Assembly: GCF_000306965.1 (NCBI RefSeq)
Contig: NZ_JH976435.1
Location: 1-64,000 of the forward strand
Length of the DNA stretch: 64,000 nt
Reading direction: 5' to 3'
Source: Amphibacillus jilinensis Y1
Lineage (GTDB): Bacteria; Bacillota; Bacilli; Bacillales; Amphibacillaceae
The notes beneath the pieces are model-generated. The model saw only the letters and a list, made by a program, of their open reading frames with translations. It made no database searches and was not told the DNA's origin. Below, one piece after another: positions 17,656 through 25,557 of this stretch; position 1 is the first letter of the stretch; each line of letters opens with the position of its first letter. The position numbers were made by a program, and so were the translations under genes.

Positions 17656-18105
17656 ATGGCAGCAAATAAAGCATTACAAGATCATTTAAACAAGTTAGTC
17701 GCTACACATGGTGTGCTCTTCACCAAGCTCCATCAACATCATTGGTTTGTAAAAGGACCAAATTTCTTTATTCTTCATGAGAAATTTGAGGAATTGTATG
17801 ATGAAATTAATGAACATTTTGATGAGTTTGCTGAACGTTTATTAACAATTGGAGGGGAGCCGTTTTCAACATTACAAGAATTTATTGATAATTCCTCCAT
17901 CTCTGAAACACCGTATACTAAAGAAGTGAAGCAAGCAGATATGGTGAGAAGTGTACTTGAAGATTTCGGCATCCTTGTTAAAGATCTTGCAGAAGGCATT
18001 AAGCTAGCAGGTGAGGCAGAGGATGACATTACTGAGGACATGTTTATCGGTTACAAAACAGAGATTGAAAAGAACATGTGGATGTTAGAAGCATACTTAG
18101 GTTAA
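17656..18105 (+). CDS. dps: Dps-family DNA-protecting ferritin-like protein
   Basis: This 149-residue Dps (MrgA type) oxidises and stores iron with peroxide and can bind DNA. The ferroxidase ligands are visible: HQHHWFVKG (about residues 26-34), then HEKFEELYDEINEHFDEFAERLLTIGG with the Asp/Glu pair of the inter-subunit site. The end TEDMFIGYKTEIEKNMWMLEAYLG is typical. GGAGG precedes the ATG. The only clear promoter is the PerR-box promoter upstream of the broken duplicate, so transcription probably reads through the pseudogene. Confidence 0.93.
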   Translation: MAANKALQDHLNKLVATHGVLFTKLHQHHWFVKGPNFFILHEKFEELYDEINEHFDEFAERLLTIGGEPFSTLQEFIDNSSISETPYTKEVKQADMVRSVLEDFGILVKDLAEGIKLAGEAEDDITEDMFIGYKTEIEKNMWMLEAYLG

Positions 18106-18106
18106 A

Positions 18107-18147
18107 AAACATAAAGCCCGGTTATGAAACCGGGCTTTATGTTTTTA
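18107..18147. terminator. Bidirectional terminator between dps and the response-regulator gene
   Basis: AACATAAAGCCCGGTT pairs with AACCGGGCTTTATGTT, an almost perfect 16-base stem with A- and T-rich flanks. The stop codon of the minus-strand gene lies within it. Confidence 0.85.
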
Positions 18148-18496
18148 GTGTAGCTTCCATAATCGTAAGTAAGTTTTCAAAATGAGGTTTCTTTACGAAA
18201 TCTTTAGCACCAATCTGTAAACACTCTTCTATAAGAAAGGTGGTTCCGGTAGCAGAACACATGATTATTTTAGCTTGTGGATCAATTGCTAATATCCGTC
18301 TTAAGACCTCGACCCCCATAAGTTCTGGCATATGAATATCCAATAAAACAATATCGGGGTTTAATTTACGATATTCTAGAATTGCTTCATAACCATTTGC
18401 AGCTTCACCAGCTACTAGATAACCATTTTGTTGAATAAGTCGCTTTATCCATGTGCGCATGAAAGAAGAATCATCAACAATTAATACACTATTCAT
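18137..18496 (-). CDS. Single-domain CheY-like response regulator
   Basis: The 119-residue receiver domain has the acidic pair in VLIVDDSSFMR (D9, D10), the phospho-acceptor in DIVLLDIHMP (about D54), the switch Ser/Thr in IMCSATGT and the conserved lysine in FVKKPHF. No output domain is attached, so it resembles CheY or the stand-alone CheY-like proteins of bacilli. No kinase or motility gene is near. ATG 18496 is chosen because AAGGGG is eight bases upstream; the longer frame from 18523 contains that site. The target is unknown. Confidence 0.88.
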   Translation of the reverse strand: MNSVLIVDDSSFMRTWIKRLIQQNGYLVAGEAANGYEAILEYRKLNPDIVLLDIHMPELMGVEVLRRILAIDPQAKIIMCSATGTTFLIEECLQIGAKDFVKKPHFENLLTIMEATLKT

Positions 18497-18735
18497 TAGG
18501 TTATCCCCTTCCATCCATGTCAATCTCTCTCTGTTTCCATAATAGCAAAAAAAAATAAAAAAAGCGATTCATTTTACTCGTGAGAGGAAAATCTTTAGAA
18601 AATTCCGCGTTTTAAACAATGGGGAATTAGATTTTGACTGCCTTTCAGAAAATAGTTACATACATCTTATATTTGTTACTATGTAATTATAACTCCATAA
18701 AATTTCATTTATTTGCTGAAGCTTTGTCTGTTTTT

Positions 18736-18792
18736 TATCATAAAAAACGAATCATCAATCAGCGAGCGTTTCCGGACGGTTAGCTGTGATAA
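18736..18792 (-). repeat. Two-hairpin dispersed repeat, miniature copy, minus orientation
   Basis: Read on the minus strand it starts TTTATCACAGCTAACCGTCCGG and ends GATTGATGATTCGTTTTTTATGATA. The centre is deleted as in the other miniatures. Confidence 0.65.
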
Positions 18793-18793
18793 A

Positions 18794-18826
18794 CAAAACT
18801 GGTCAGTTGTACTGACCAGTTTCCGC
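18794..18826 (-). terminator. Terminator of the YjcZ-type gene
   Basis: AAACTGGTCAGT pairs with ACTGACCAGTTT across a 3-base loop. On the minus strand it follows the stop of the small gene and leads into a T-rich tract. Confidence 0.75.
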
Positions 18827-18835
18827 TTTTAGCTT

Positions 18836-18949
18836 TTAATAGAATGATGCGCCAACAATTATGAGTAAGATAAATAGTACGACAATCAAAGCAAATCCGC
18901 CACCAAAGCCCTGACTAGGCTGTGGATAGCTACATCCGCATCCATACAT
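18836..18949 (-). CDS. YjcZ-family (SscA-like) small sporulation protein, 37 aa
   Basis: The 37-residue product begins MYGCGCSYPQPSQGFGGGFA and ends with one hydrophobic helix (LIVVLFILLIIVGASFY). This is the hallmark layout of the YjcZ/SscA family: a Gly/Cys/Tyr-rich head followed by a valine/isoleucine-rich helix. Family members are made in sporulating Bacillus and SscA is needed for spore coat assembly. AAGGTGG lies nine bases upstream on the minus strand and a terminator follows. It is a strong marker of a spore former. It was found by reading the gap, being too short for most open-frame cut-offs. Confidence 0.85.
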   Translation of the reverse strand: MYGCGCSYPQPSQGFGGGFALIVVLFILLIIVGASFY

Positions 18950-19159
18950 ATCTTTTCACCACCTTAACCTCGATTTACTTTAGCATATGCCTGTTATGAA
19001 ATCATGTTAGGGCAAAAGCCTTCTTTTGATCAATTAAAAAGTCTGTTGTAAAGCAAGTGATTTAAGCTTGTTATAAAAGATATATGTATGGAAAAGCCGT
19101 TTCAGCTTTAGAATTAATCATCTAGTGGCTTTACCTAGAAACGACTCAATCAAGTGTGC

Positions 19160-19270
19160 ACTTTCGTTGTTTTCTCACTGATGGAAGGGAGCCATTAGCT
19201 CCCGGTTAAATAGAGGAGCTCTATTCGCTATTTTTAGTCGGGTATTTTACGAACGCTTACCTGTGGTTAA
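19160..19270 (-). repeat. Two-hairpin dispersed repeat, partial copy, minus orientation
   Basis: On the minus strand it reads TTAACCACAGGTAAGCGTTCG, ATACCCGACT, AAATAG, GAGCTC, CTATTTAACCGGGAGCTAATG, which is the first hairpin. The second hairpin is missing or unrecognisable. Confidence 0.7.
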
Positions 19271-19417
19271 TTATAACTCAACTTTCTCATCTGAATTTTC
19301 GGGTTCAGCTAAGATAGCATAAGGGTAAACTCATATTAAATATAAGCGTTGACTTTGAATATAGATTTTCGATTTATGAAAACTTTTCGTTTTAGACGCG
19401 CAGGTGAGCTATGTTCT

Positions 19418-19462
19418 GCTTCCCGTGGACGTGGCTTGAGCTACTCCCACAGGAGCCTACAC
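19418..19462 (+). repeat. Fragment of a second dispersed repeat (TTCCCGTGGACGTGGCTT type)
   Basis: The stretch TTCCCGTGGACGTGGCTTGAG...CTACTCCCACAGGAGCCTACA matches the inner part of the MITE at 33488-33729 (TTTCCGTGGGCACGGCTTC...CTATTCCCACAGGAGTCTACG). Similar sequences are widespread in Bacillaceae intergenic regions. Most of the element is absent here. Confidence 0.6.
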
Positions 19463-19488
19463 ATATCTCACTTGCTATATAGTAACAG

Positions 19489-20346
19489 CTATTTTAATAT
19501 TTCTTTAATTGCTTTAGCCACACCATCTTGATCGTTACTTGTCGTTGTGTAATGGCAACTTTTCTTAACACCAGCCTCAGCATTCCCCATCGCGACACTG
19601 CGTCCAACGATTTCTAGCATCGATAAATCATTATAATTGTCTCCAATTGCCATCACTTCACTTAGCTCAAGGTTTCGGTCTTCAGCAAGTAGCGTTAATG
19701 CGATACCTTTTTGGGCGTCAGGGTGATTAAATTCAGCGTTATCAAAACCAGAAGATGTGACGGTTACATCATCACTTTTAAGAAAGGGAGCTTTTATCCG
19801 CTCAAGTCCATCAGCTTCCAAAGAAAAAGCTAGTGCTTTGTAAATATCAACTTCATCATTATTGATTACGGTTTGAAAGTCTTTTGTAAATATAAAATTT
19901 TCTTCTTGAAAACGTTGTTCGGCTCTTTTTTCAATTTCTTCTTCGGTAGCTTCTGGATGTGCAGAGAGCATAATATTAACCAATACGTCCATAAAATTTG
20001 AGCGGTCCATGGAATAGACCCCTTTATTTGTATATAGCTCAAAGTAAGCATTTTCCTCTTTAACTGTATGTAATATTTTTTGGGTCACTGCTTTCCCCAT
20101 TTTTATACTGCGGGTCATTTGAGCATCTACTGTATAGATATTAGCACCATTCAAACAAATGATTGGACATTTTAATCCGGCTTTGTTAATAGGGCGATAT
20201 GCTGAGTAATAAGACCGTCCTGTAGCTATAACCACCTCTATACCAGCTTTCTGTGCTGCTTTTATAGCTTGTGCATTCTGCTCACTTACCTCGCCAACTG
20301 AAGATAGTAAAGTACCGTCTAAATCTGTAGCTATCATTTTAATCAT
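19489..20346 (-). CDS. HAD-superfamily Cof-type phosphatase
   Basis: This 285-residue cytoplasmic protein has the four HAD motifs: MIATDLDGTLL (nucleophile Asp near residue 8), VVIATGRSY (motif II), a lysine in the NHPDAQKGIAL region, and AIGDNYNDLSML (motif IV). The Cof/type IIB cap lies in the middle. Relatives (YxeH, YidA-like) dephosphorylate sugar phosphates and related small molecules; the substrate cannot be told. AGGAGC precedes the start. It is a single gene; a second paralogue is at 37987. Confidence 0.88.
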   Translation of the reverse strand: MIKMIATDLDGTLLSSVGEVSEQNAQAIKAAQKAGIEVVIATGRSYYSAYRPINKAGLKCPIICLNGANIYTVDAQMTRSIKMGKAVTQKILHTVKEENAYFELYTNKGVYSMDRSNFMDVLVNIMLSAHPEATEEEIEKRAEQRFQEENFIFTKDFQTVINNDEVDIYKALAFSLEADGLERIKAPFLKSDDVTVTSSGFDNAEFNHPDAQKGIALTLLAEDRNLELSEVMAIGDNYNDLSMLEIVGRSVAMGNAEAGVKKSCHYTTTSNDQDGVAKAIKEILK

Positions 20347-20589
20347 AAAAAAACGCTCCTATCTCATACTTGATTACTTTTATATATTAGTGTGTCCCTT
20401 ATACAGCATACCTGAGATTTTTCATATCAGCAATAAATGAAGTGTTGTTTTTATGTTAAGAATCCTTTTTGTTAATGTTTGCCGCGTGTTAGCCATTTAC
20501 TCAGTTATTTGTATGAACAACAAAGCAAATTATTTTAATACTGAGACTTGGTTTATGTATAATAAAAAAAGAAAGGAAGTGAAGTTCTC

Positions 20590-21003
20590 ATGATTCCTAA
20601 ACCACTTGTGCAAGTTAATCAAGCTTTTTTAGTGATAACAACGCTTTTAGGATTGTTGATAACACCTTACATTTTAGTATTGCCTTTTCTAATTGGTGTG
20701 ATCACATTATTAAGTAAACAAAATCCACTTATTCGATTAATCCAACCGCTATTGAGGAAAGGTGTAGCTGATTACCCACTAGAAGATAAGGGGCAACAAT
20801 TATTTAATCAATCCATTGCCACGGTTTGTCTTGGTTTGAGCTTATGTGGTTTTTGGCTTGACTTAAATATGATTGGCTATATATTTGGTATCATGGTTAT
20901 TGGAGCAGCCGGTGTCGCTTTAATGGGCTATTGTATTGGCTGTACAATCCGCTATCGTTATATCATGTGGAAGTATAAGCGTGGACAAGCAAAGTCTGGC
21001 TAA
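20590..21003 (+). CDS. DUF4395-family membrane protein
   Basis: The 137-residue protein has four membrane segments. It carries the family's start (IPKPLVQVNQAFLVITTLLGLL) and end (GYCIGCTIRYRYIMWKY, with a CxxC pair). DUF4395 proteins are widespread and often encoded near thioredoxin-like or sulfur-related genes, but their role is unknown. AAAGGAAG lies 10 bases before the ATG. A dispersed repeat in minus orientation follows directly. Confidence 0.8.
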   Translation: MIPKPLVQVNQAFLVITTLLGLLITPYILVLPFLIGVITLLSKQNPLIRLIQPLLRKGVADYPLEDKGQQLFNQSIATVCLGLSLCGFWLDLNMIGYIFGIMVIGAAGVALMGYCIGCTIRYRYIMWKYKRGQAKSG

Positions 21004-21014
21004 ATAGCAGGTGT

Positions 21015-21161
21015 AAATAAAACGTACCTTCAATTAGCTGGAGGCGTTCTTCTCCCGCTGATTGTTCGTTGAGTGAATCAGGCCGTTAGCATCCGCCTGA
21101 ATAGATGATCTCAGCTTTCCGTTTTGAGGCGTGCGTTTTACAGACAGTTAATCTGTGAGAA
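21015..21161 (-). repeat. Two-hairpin dispersed repeat, full copy, minus orientation
   Basis: Read on the minus strand it starts TTTCTCACAGATTAACTGTC and includes ACGCCTCAAAACGG, AGGCGG, GATTCACTCAACGAACAATC, and ends GGTACGTTTTATTT. Confidence 0.85.
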
Positions 21162-21186
21162 ATATAGAATGAAGGGGATGGCATGC

Positions 21187-22098
21187 TTGTCTGGATTTAA
21201 TCAACAATTTATTTTTTCTATTATTATCATTACGTTAGGTTACTTTTTAAAGCGTATGGGTTGGCTTAAAGCATCAGATGGTGAGGCAATATCACGCTTA
21301 ATTTTTAATTTAACTTTACCTGCATTAATTATCGTTTCGTTTCATGATTTAGTATTTGAATTATCTTTGGTCATTATTATTATAACTGGACTTATATTTG
21401 GTTTTGTATTAACCCTATTAGGGATTATTTTTTTTGACAAAGAATCGAAATCCATTAAAGGCATGCTCGTGATGATGATCCCGGGTTATAATGTAGGTTT
21501 ATTTGCATATCCACTTGTTGAAGGGATATGGGGCACAGAGGGGATTCGCCATTTTGGCATGTTTGATGTCGGGAATGCTTTTATTGTCTTTGGCTTAGCT
21601 TATTTATTAGGGAGTTACTATTCAGATGATCAAAACAGATTAACAATGGGAATTGCCCTGAAAAAGTTGTCAAATTCAATACCGCTAATGACTTATTTAG
21701 TTATATTTATACTTAATATTCTCTCTATTCAATTACCAAGTCTATTGATTGATACGGCTGATATTATTTCATCTGCTAATATGCCCTTATCATTACTCTT
21801 ACTCGGTATTTATGTTAATTTTAATTTTAATCGACAATATTTCCGCTTGATTAATAAATTTATTATTGTTAGATATGGTTTTGGTTTACTAGCTGGTCTA
21901 TCGCTCTATTTCTGGTTACCAGTCGCAGAGATGATTAGAGCAACTTTGCTAATAGGCGCCGTGTTACCTATCCCGCTTTCGTTAATTCCCTATGGTGTTG
22001 AATTTGGCTATGATAAGCGTTTTATTGGAACGACCTCTAATGTGACAATGCTGTTAAGTTTTCTATTTATATGGTTATTCGTTAATATCATATTATGA
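21187..22098 (+). CDS. AEC-family (auxin efflux carrier type) transporter
   Basis: This 303-residue protein has about ten membrane helices and the AEC/PIN-like pattern: LGYFLKRMGWLKASDGEAISRLIFNLTLPALI at the start, then GMLVMMIPGYNVGLFAYPLVEGIWGTEGIRHFGMFDVGNA and NMPLSLLLLGI. Bacterial relatives export malate, malonate or other carboxylates. The frame stays open upstream to 21124 through the dispersed repeat, but AAGGGG at 21172-21177 best fits TTG 21187; ATG 21169 and 21178 are alternatives. A terminator follows the stop. Confidence 0.82.
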   Translation: MSGFNQQFIFSIIIITLGYFLKRMGWLKASDGEAISRLIFNLTLPALIIVSFHDLVFELSLVIIIITGLIFGFVLTLLGIIFFDKESKSIKGMLVMMIPGYNVGLFAYPLVEGIWGTEGIRHFGMFDVGNAFIVFGLAYLLGSYYSDDQNRLTMGIALKKLSNSIPLMTYLVIFILNILSIQLPSLLIDTADIISSANMPLSLLLLGIYVNFNFNRQYFRLINKFIIVRYGFGLLAGLSLYFWLPVAEMIRATLLIGAVLPIPLSLIPYGVEFGYDKRFIGTTSNVTMLLSFLFIWLFVNIIL

Positions 22099-22106
22099 AT
22101 AGCTGT

Positions 22107-22137
22107 CCCCCAAAGTAGGTATTGATGCTTTGGGGGC
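22107..22137. terminator. Terminator between convergent genes
   Basis: CCCCCAAAG pairs with CTTTGGGGG around a 12-base loop. Confidence 0.75.
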
Positions 22138-22143
22138 GTTATG

Positions 22144-22596
22144 TTATTTGCGATCATTAAGTAACTGCTTTAATACATCACTAAATTGATCATCTTTAAC
22201 AAGATTTTTAAATAAATCCATTGATTCTTCTAAAAGCTCTGGATTGTCTTTTAATTGGTTGAAGATGTTATTAAATTGCTGATTATTGTTCTCCTCTGTC
22301 AATGATTTCACCCCCTGAGGTAAAAAAAACTTTGACCAGTTATCAGGTAATGATGGCAATGAACACTTAATCTTTTGGAAGAGGTCGATGAGTTGGCTAC
22401 GATATTTAGGGTTTTTAACAACCGCAGCTATCCCTTCTAAAAGGCGGACAGAGTCTCTGCTAATCCCTCTTTGCTTCCATTCATTAAATAATTGGTCGAC
22501 CCAAACATCAGCGCGAGGAATTGGCTTCTTCTTATTTTTGACTCTTCTAAATTTCCCTGATTCATCTCGTTCAAAGGCTAAAATAGACTCCTTCAA
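22144..22596 (-). CDS. Hypothetical soluble helical protein (150 aa)
   Basis: No family was recognised. The protein is mainly helical and charged. It has a basic segment near the start (RRVKNKKKPIPRADVWVDQL), a motif PDNWSKFFLPQGVKSL in the middle and a C-terminal helical region rich in Asn/Gln/Asp. Without membrane segments it is likely cytoplasmic. The start is TTG 22596 with AAAGGAG nine bases upstream on the minus strand. It converges on the AEC transporter and shares the terminator. Confidence 0.6.
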   Translation of the reverse strand: MKESILAFERDESGKFRRVKNKKKPIPRADVWVDQLFNEWKQRGISRDSVRLLEGIAAVVKNPKYRSQLIDLFQKIKCSLPSLPDNWSKFFLPQGVKSLTEENNNQQFNNIFNQLKDNPELLEESMDLFKNLVKDDQFSDVLKQLLNDRK

Positions 22597-22810
22597 TATG
22601 ACACACTCCTTTCATCATCTTTACTGCTACTATATGGCTCAGTTTGTTTTTCGTATCAGTCAAATATCCCGTTATCATAAACTTCAGCTCATTAATGAGA
22701 GACAATCATTGGTTTTGTAAGAAACTATGGAAATCAACTAGACCGTATTTTCTGACTATCATAGATTATTGATGTGAGGCTTCATAATACCTCTGAGGGG
22801 AGGGAGAGAA

Positions 22811-22903
22811 ATGGCTATCATTGCTGCTTTAGCATTACTCTTCTTTTGGTTCTTGATATTTACACCAATCATTGTTATTATCGCGATCCTAGCTTTATTG
22901 TAG
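22811..22903 (+). CDS. 30-residue hydrophobic peptide gene
   Basis: The frame encodes MAIIAALALLFFWFLIFTPI followed by ten more hydrophobic residues, an almost uncharged membrane helix. A strong purine-rich ribosome site (GGGGAGGGAGAG) lies just upstream. It ends 11 bases before the IS1182 element. Peptides of this kind include type I toxins and small sporulation membrane proteins, but nothing here decides. Its size was below the usual cut-off. Confidence 0.5.
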   Translation: MAIIAALALLFFWFLIFTPIIVIIAILALL

Positions 22904-22914
22904 AATGAAGAAAA

Positions 22915-24741
22915 GAGGCTGGGACAAAACCCACTAAAAGAAAAAAACGGATTCTGAAGAAATCTCCTTCAGATCCGTTTTTTTTGATGTTTTAGACAGG
23001 AAAATAGGGAAACCTTCTGTTAGAATTAAAGTCACCACAACCTAATCCAAAGGAGGTCTCCCTATGTTTAAAGATTATAACATAAATCAGGTTGTTTTAC
23101 CGCTCGATATGGAGATGAAATTGCAGGAAAATGATATTGCTTACGCTGTGAATGAGCTCACGGAGTCGATTCCTGAAGAAGCCTTCGCAGGCTTTTTGCG
23201 TGCAACAGGCTGCCCAGCGTACCATCCACGCATGATGTTGAAGATTATTCTGTGTGCCTATACCCAGTCTGTGTTCTCCGGAAGAAAGATAGAAGGGCTA
23301 CTGAAGGACAGTGTGCGTATGATGTGGCTGGCCCAGGGTTATGAGCCAAGCTATCGTACGATCAATCGTTTCCGGGTTCATCCTGAGGTGAATGAACTGT
23401 TGCGTCAGTGCTTTGTACAGTTCCGCTGTAAACTGGTTGAGGAGAAACAAATTGAGGAAGAAGCCATTTTTATAGACGGAACAAAACTTGAGGCGAACGC
23501 GAACAAGTACACATTCGTCTGGAAAAAGTCGGTCGAAGGATACAGTGCCAGTTTGGTGGAACGGTCGAATCGTATGTACGAAGAGCTTCTGGAAAAAGAG
23601 ATTATCCCAGAGCTAGAAAGGGAAAGTTGGGACGCACTTTCTGAACAAGAGCTATCCAGCATTATTGAAAACCTGGATGAAACAGTCCAGGCATATGATG
23701 AGAAAATTGAAGCAAGTGAGGATGCTGCTGTACGAAAAGAGTTACGCTCGGAGCGCAAGGAACCAAAGCAGTATCGCAAACAGTTCCAAAATTTTTTACA
23801 ACGCAAAGAGAAATACCGTGTGGATATGGAGATTTTTGACGGCCGAAACAGCTATTCTAAGACGGACCATGACGCCACCTTTATGCGCATGAAAGACGAC
23901 CATATGAAAAATGGACAGCTTAAGGCCGGCTACAATGTGCAACTGGCAACCGAAGGCCAGTATGCGCTTGCTTATGATATTTTTCCAAATCCGACGGATA
24001 CACGCACCTTCATTCCTTTCCTGGATACAATCGAAAAAGACTTTTTCGATCTTCCCGAATATATTGTAGCGGATGCCGGCTATGGCAGTGAACAGAATTA
24101 CATGGATGTCGTGAATAATAGAGATCGCTCCCCTTTGATCACCTACAACCAATATCGGAAAGAGAAGAAAAAGAAGGTTAAGAATAACCCTTTGAATACA
24201 GCCAATTGGGCATATGATGAGGAAACAGATACATTTACTTGTCCGAACGATCGCACGCTCTCGTTCTGTCATCCTTCAACAAGAAAAGATAGATATGGAT
24301 TCATACGTCATTTCAAAACCTATGAATGTGAAGATTGTTCTGGCTGCCCACTGCGTGACCGGTGTACAAAAGCGAAAGAAGGAAATAACCGGAGACTGTA
24401 TATTAATGAAACATGGGAGAACCAAAAAGCCTATATTCGAGAAAAGCTTTCAGAAGAGAAAACGGGTGAAATCTACGGCAAGCGAAAGATTGATGTAGAG
24501 CCAGTCTTCGGATTCTTGAAGGCTAATTTGGCGTTCACCCGATTCTCCGTAAGAGGAAACGAAAAGGTGAAAAATGAAATGGGCTTCGCGTTCATGGCAG
24601 TGAATTTGAGGAAATACACTGCCTCGGACAACAGCCAATCCCCAAACAATTCAAAAGGCAAGGACAAAAAAGCATTTGATCACCAAGAATCGGTGATCAA
24701 ATGCTTTTTCTTTCATTTTAGGCTAGTTATGTCCCAGCCTC
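22915..24741 (+). mobile_element. IS1182-family insertion sequence, apparently intact
   Basis: The ends are inverted repeats: GAGGCTGGGACAAAAC at 22915 and, read from the right end on the other strand, GAGGCTGGGACATAAC. The 1827-bp element carries one transposase gene. A hairpin near the left end (AACGGATCTGAAGGAG-type repeat, 22956-22985) probably blocks incoming transcription, and another lies near the right end. The DNA is visibly richer in G+C than its surroundings, and the gene is undamaged apart from its end, so arrival is likely recent. No target duplication is evident. Confidence 0.9.
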
Positions 24742-24752
24742 ATTACTATTAA
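23064..24752 (+). CDS. IS1182-family DDE transposase
   Basis: The 562-residue protein has the N-terminal DUF772 region (YHPRMMLKIILCAYTQSVFSGRKIEGL, about residues 54-80). The catalytic core follows: first Asp in EEAIFIDGTKLEANANKYTFVWK, second Asp in YIVADAGYGSEQNYMD and Glu in DVEPVFGFLKANLAFTRFSVRG. A cysteine cluster (CEDCSGCPLRDRC) lies between. GGAGG precedes the ATG. The frame does not stop before the right end: it reads through the terminator hairpin and right inverted repeat and uses a TAA 11 bases into host DNA, adding about 25 unusual residues. Confidence 0.93.
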   Translation: MFKDYNINQVVLPLDMEMKLQENDIAYAVNELTESIPEEAFAGFLRATGCPAYHPRMMLKIILCAYTQSVFSGRKIEGLLKDSVRMMWLAQGYEPSYRTINRFRVHPEVNELLRQCFVQFRCKLVEEKQIEEEAIFIDGTKLEANANKYTFVWKKSVEGYSASLVERSNRMYEELLEKEIIPELERESWDALSEQELSSIIENLDETVQAYDEKIEASEDAAVRKELRSERKEPKQYRKQFQNFLQRKEKYRVDMEIFDGRNSYSKTDHDATFMRMKDDHMKNGQLKAGYNVQLATEGQYALAYDIFPNPTDTRTFIPFLDTIEKDFFDLPEYIVADAGYGSEQNYMDVVNNRDRSPLITYNQYRKEKKKKVKNNPLNTANWAYDEETDTFTCPNDRTLSFCHPSTRKDRYGFIRHFKTYECEDCSGCPLRDRCTKAKEGNNRRLYINETWENQKAYIREKLSEEKTGEIYGKRKIDVEPVFGFLKANLAFTRFSVRGNEKVKNEMGFAFMAVNLRKYTASDNSQSPNNSKGKDKKAFDHQESVIKCFFFHFRLVMSQPHYY

Positions 24753-24826
24753 AATTGAGAAATCCCCCCAAAAATGCTAATGAGTATGCTAAAGTAGTAG
24801 TAACTTAAAATGAGCGAGGTGTACAA

Positions 24827-25402
24827 ATGAAGAAGCAACAAATAATCACTGTTACACTTGCTATGATGCTTTGCGTAGGAATACTTGTGCCAATTATGTT
24901 AAGTAATCAGAATGGAAAACAAATATCAAGGGCTGAAGGTAATATGCAAGGAAGCATGATAGCATTGGACACTTACAAAGCAATAAACCGTAACTCCCTT
25001 GATAAATATATTACTGATGATTTGTTTGTAAGTGAAGATGATGATAGTGGGGAAGAGGAAGAAGAAGGTTTACACGTGTTAGAGGTTGAGGAAGAAAAAG
25101 ACATAGAGCTAGCTCCAGTACAAACGCCAACAGCACCAGCATCGAGCCCCCGTGACCGTTCGTCTAACAACAATCCAACATTGAGAGAAAGTGACAAGAG
25201 CAACGGTAAGAAGCTGTCAGAGCAAGACGAGCATCGGGATGAAAAAAAAGTGTCTAATGATCAATTAGATAAGCCAAAATCAGACAGTGATGATAATAAA
25301 AATGACCAAGAAAAAATAAAAGATGAAGAAATAGACGAGGAATCAGAGCCAACAGAGGAGGTAACTGATAATGAAGACCATGAAAAAGTAATTGACGACT
25401 AA
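24827..25402 (+). CDS. Membrane-anchored or secreted, highly acidic disordered protein (191 aa)
   Basis: One hydrophobic segment near the start (TVTLAMMLCVGILVPIML, residues 9-26) acts as signal or anchor. The remainder is low complexity, rich in Glu, Asp, Ser and Lys (SEDDDSGEEEEEG near residue 70, and a long Asp/Glu/Lys tail). No domain is recognisable. Such acidic extracytoplasmic tails are common in salt-adapted bacilli, but that link is inference. GCGAGGTG lies before the ATG. It stands alone just after the IS element. Confidence 0.6.
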   Translation: MKKQQIITVTLAMMLCVGILVPIMLSNQNGKQISRAEGNMQGSMIALDTYKAINRNSLDKYITDDLFVSEDDDSGEEEEEGLHVLEVEEEKDIELAPVQTPTAPASSPRDRSSNNNPTLRESDKSNGKKLSEQDEHRDEKKVSNDQLDKPKSDSDDNKNDQEKIKDEEIDEESEPTEEVTDNEDHEKVIDD

Positions 25403-25440
25403 TCGTTTACATATCTTAGTGATAGATGAAGAGCATCATT

Positions 25441-25534
25441 GGCAGTTGAGTGAATCAATACATGAGCAACTGTTATCAACCACTTAAATGAATTTGCTCC
25501 ACGCTTTATTTTAAGGTGAGTGTTTTACGGATGG
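25441..25534 (-). repeat. Two-hairpin dispersed repeat, partial copy, minus orientation
   Basis: Minus-strand reading gives CCATCCGTAAAACACTCACC, GTGGTTGATAACAGTTGC and TTGATTCACTCAACTGCC. The first hairpin is kept in degenerate form; the second hairpin is absent. Confidence 0.7.
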
Positions 25535-25557
25535 ATAAAATGAATGGAGGATGCAAA

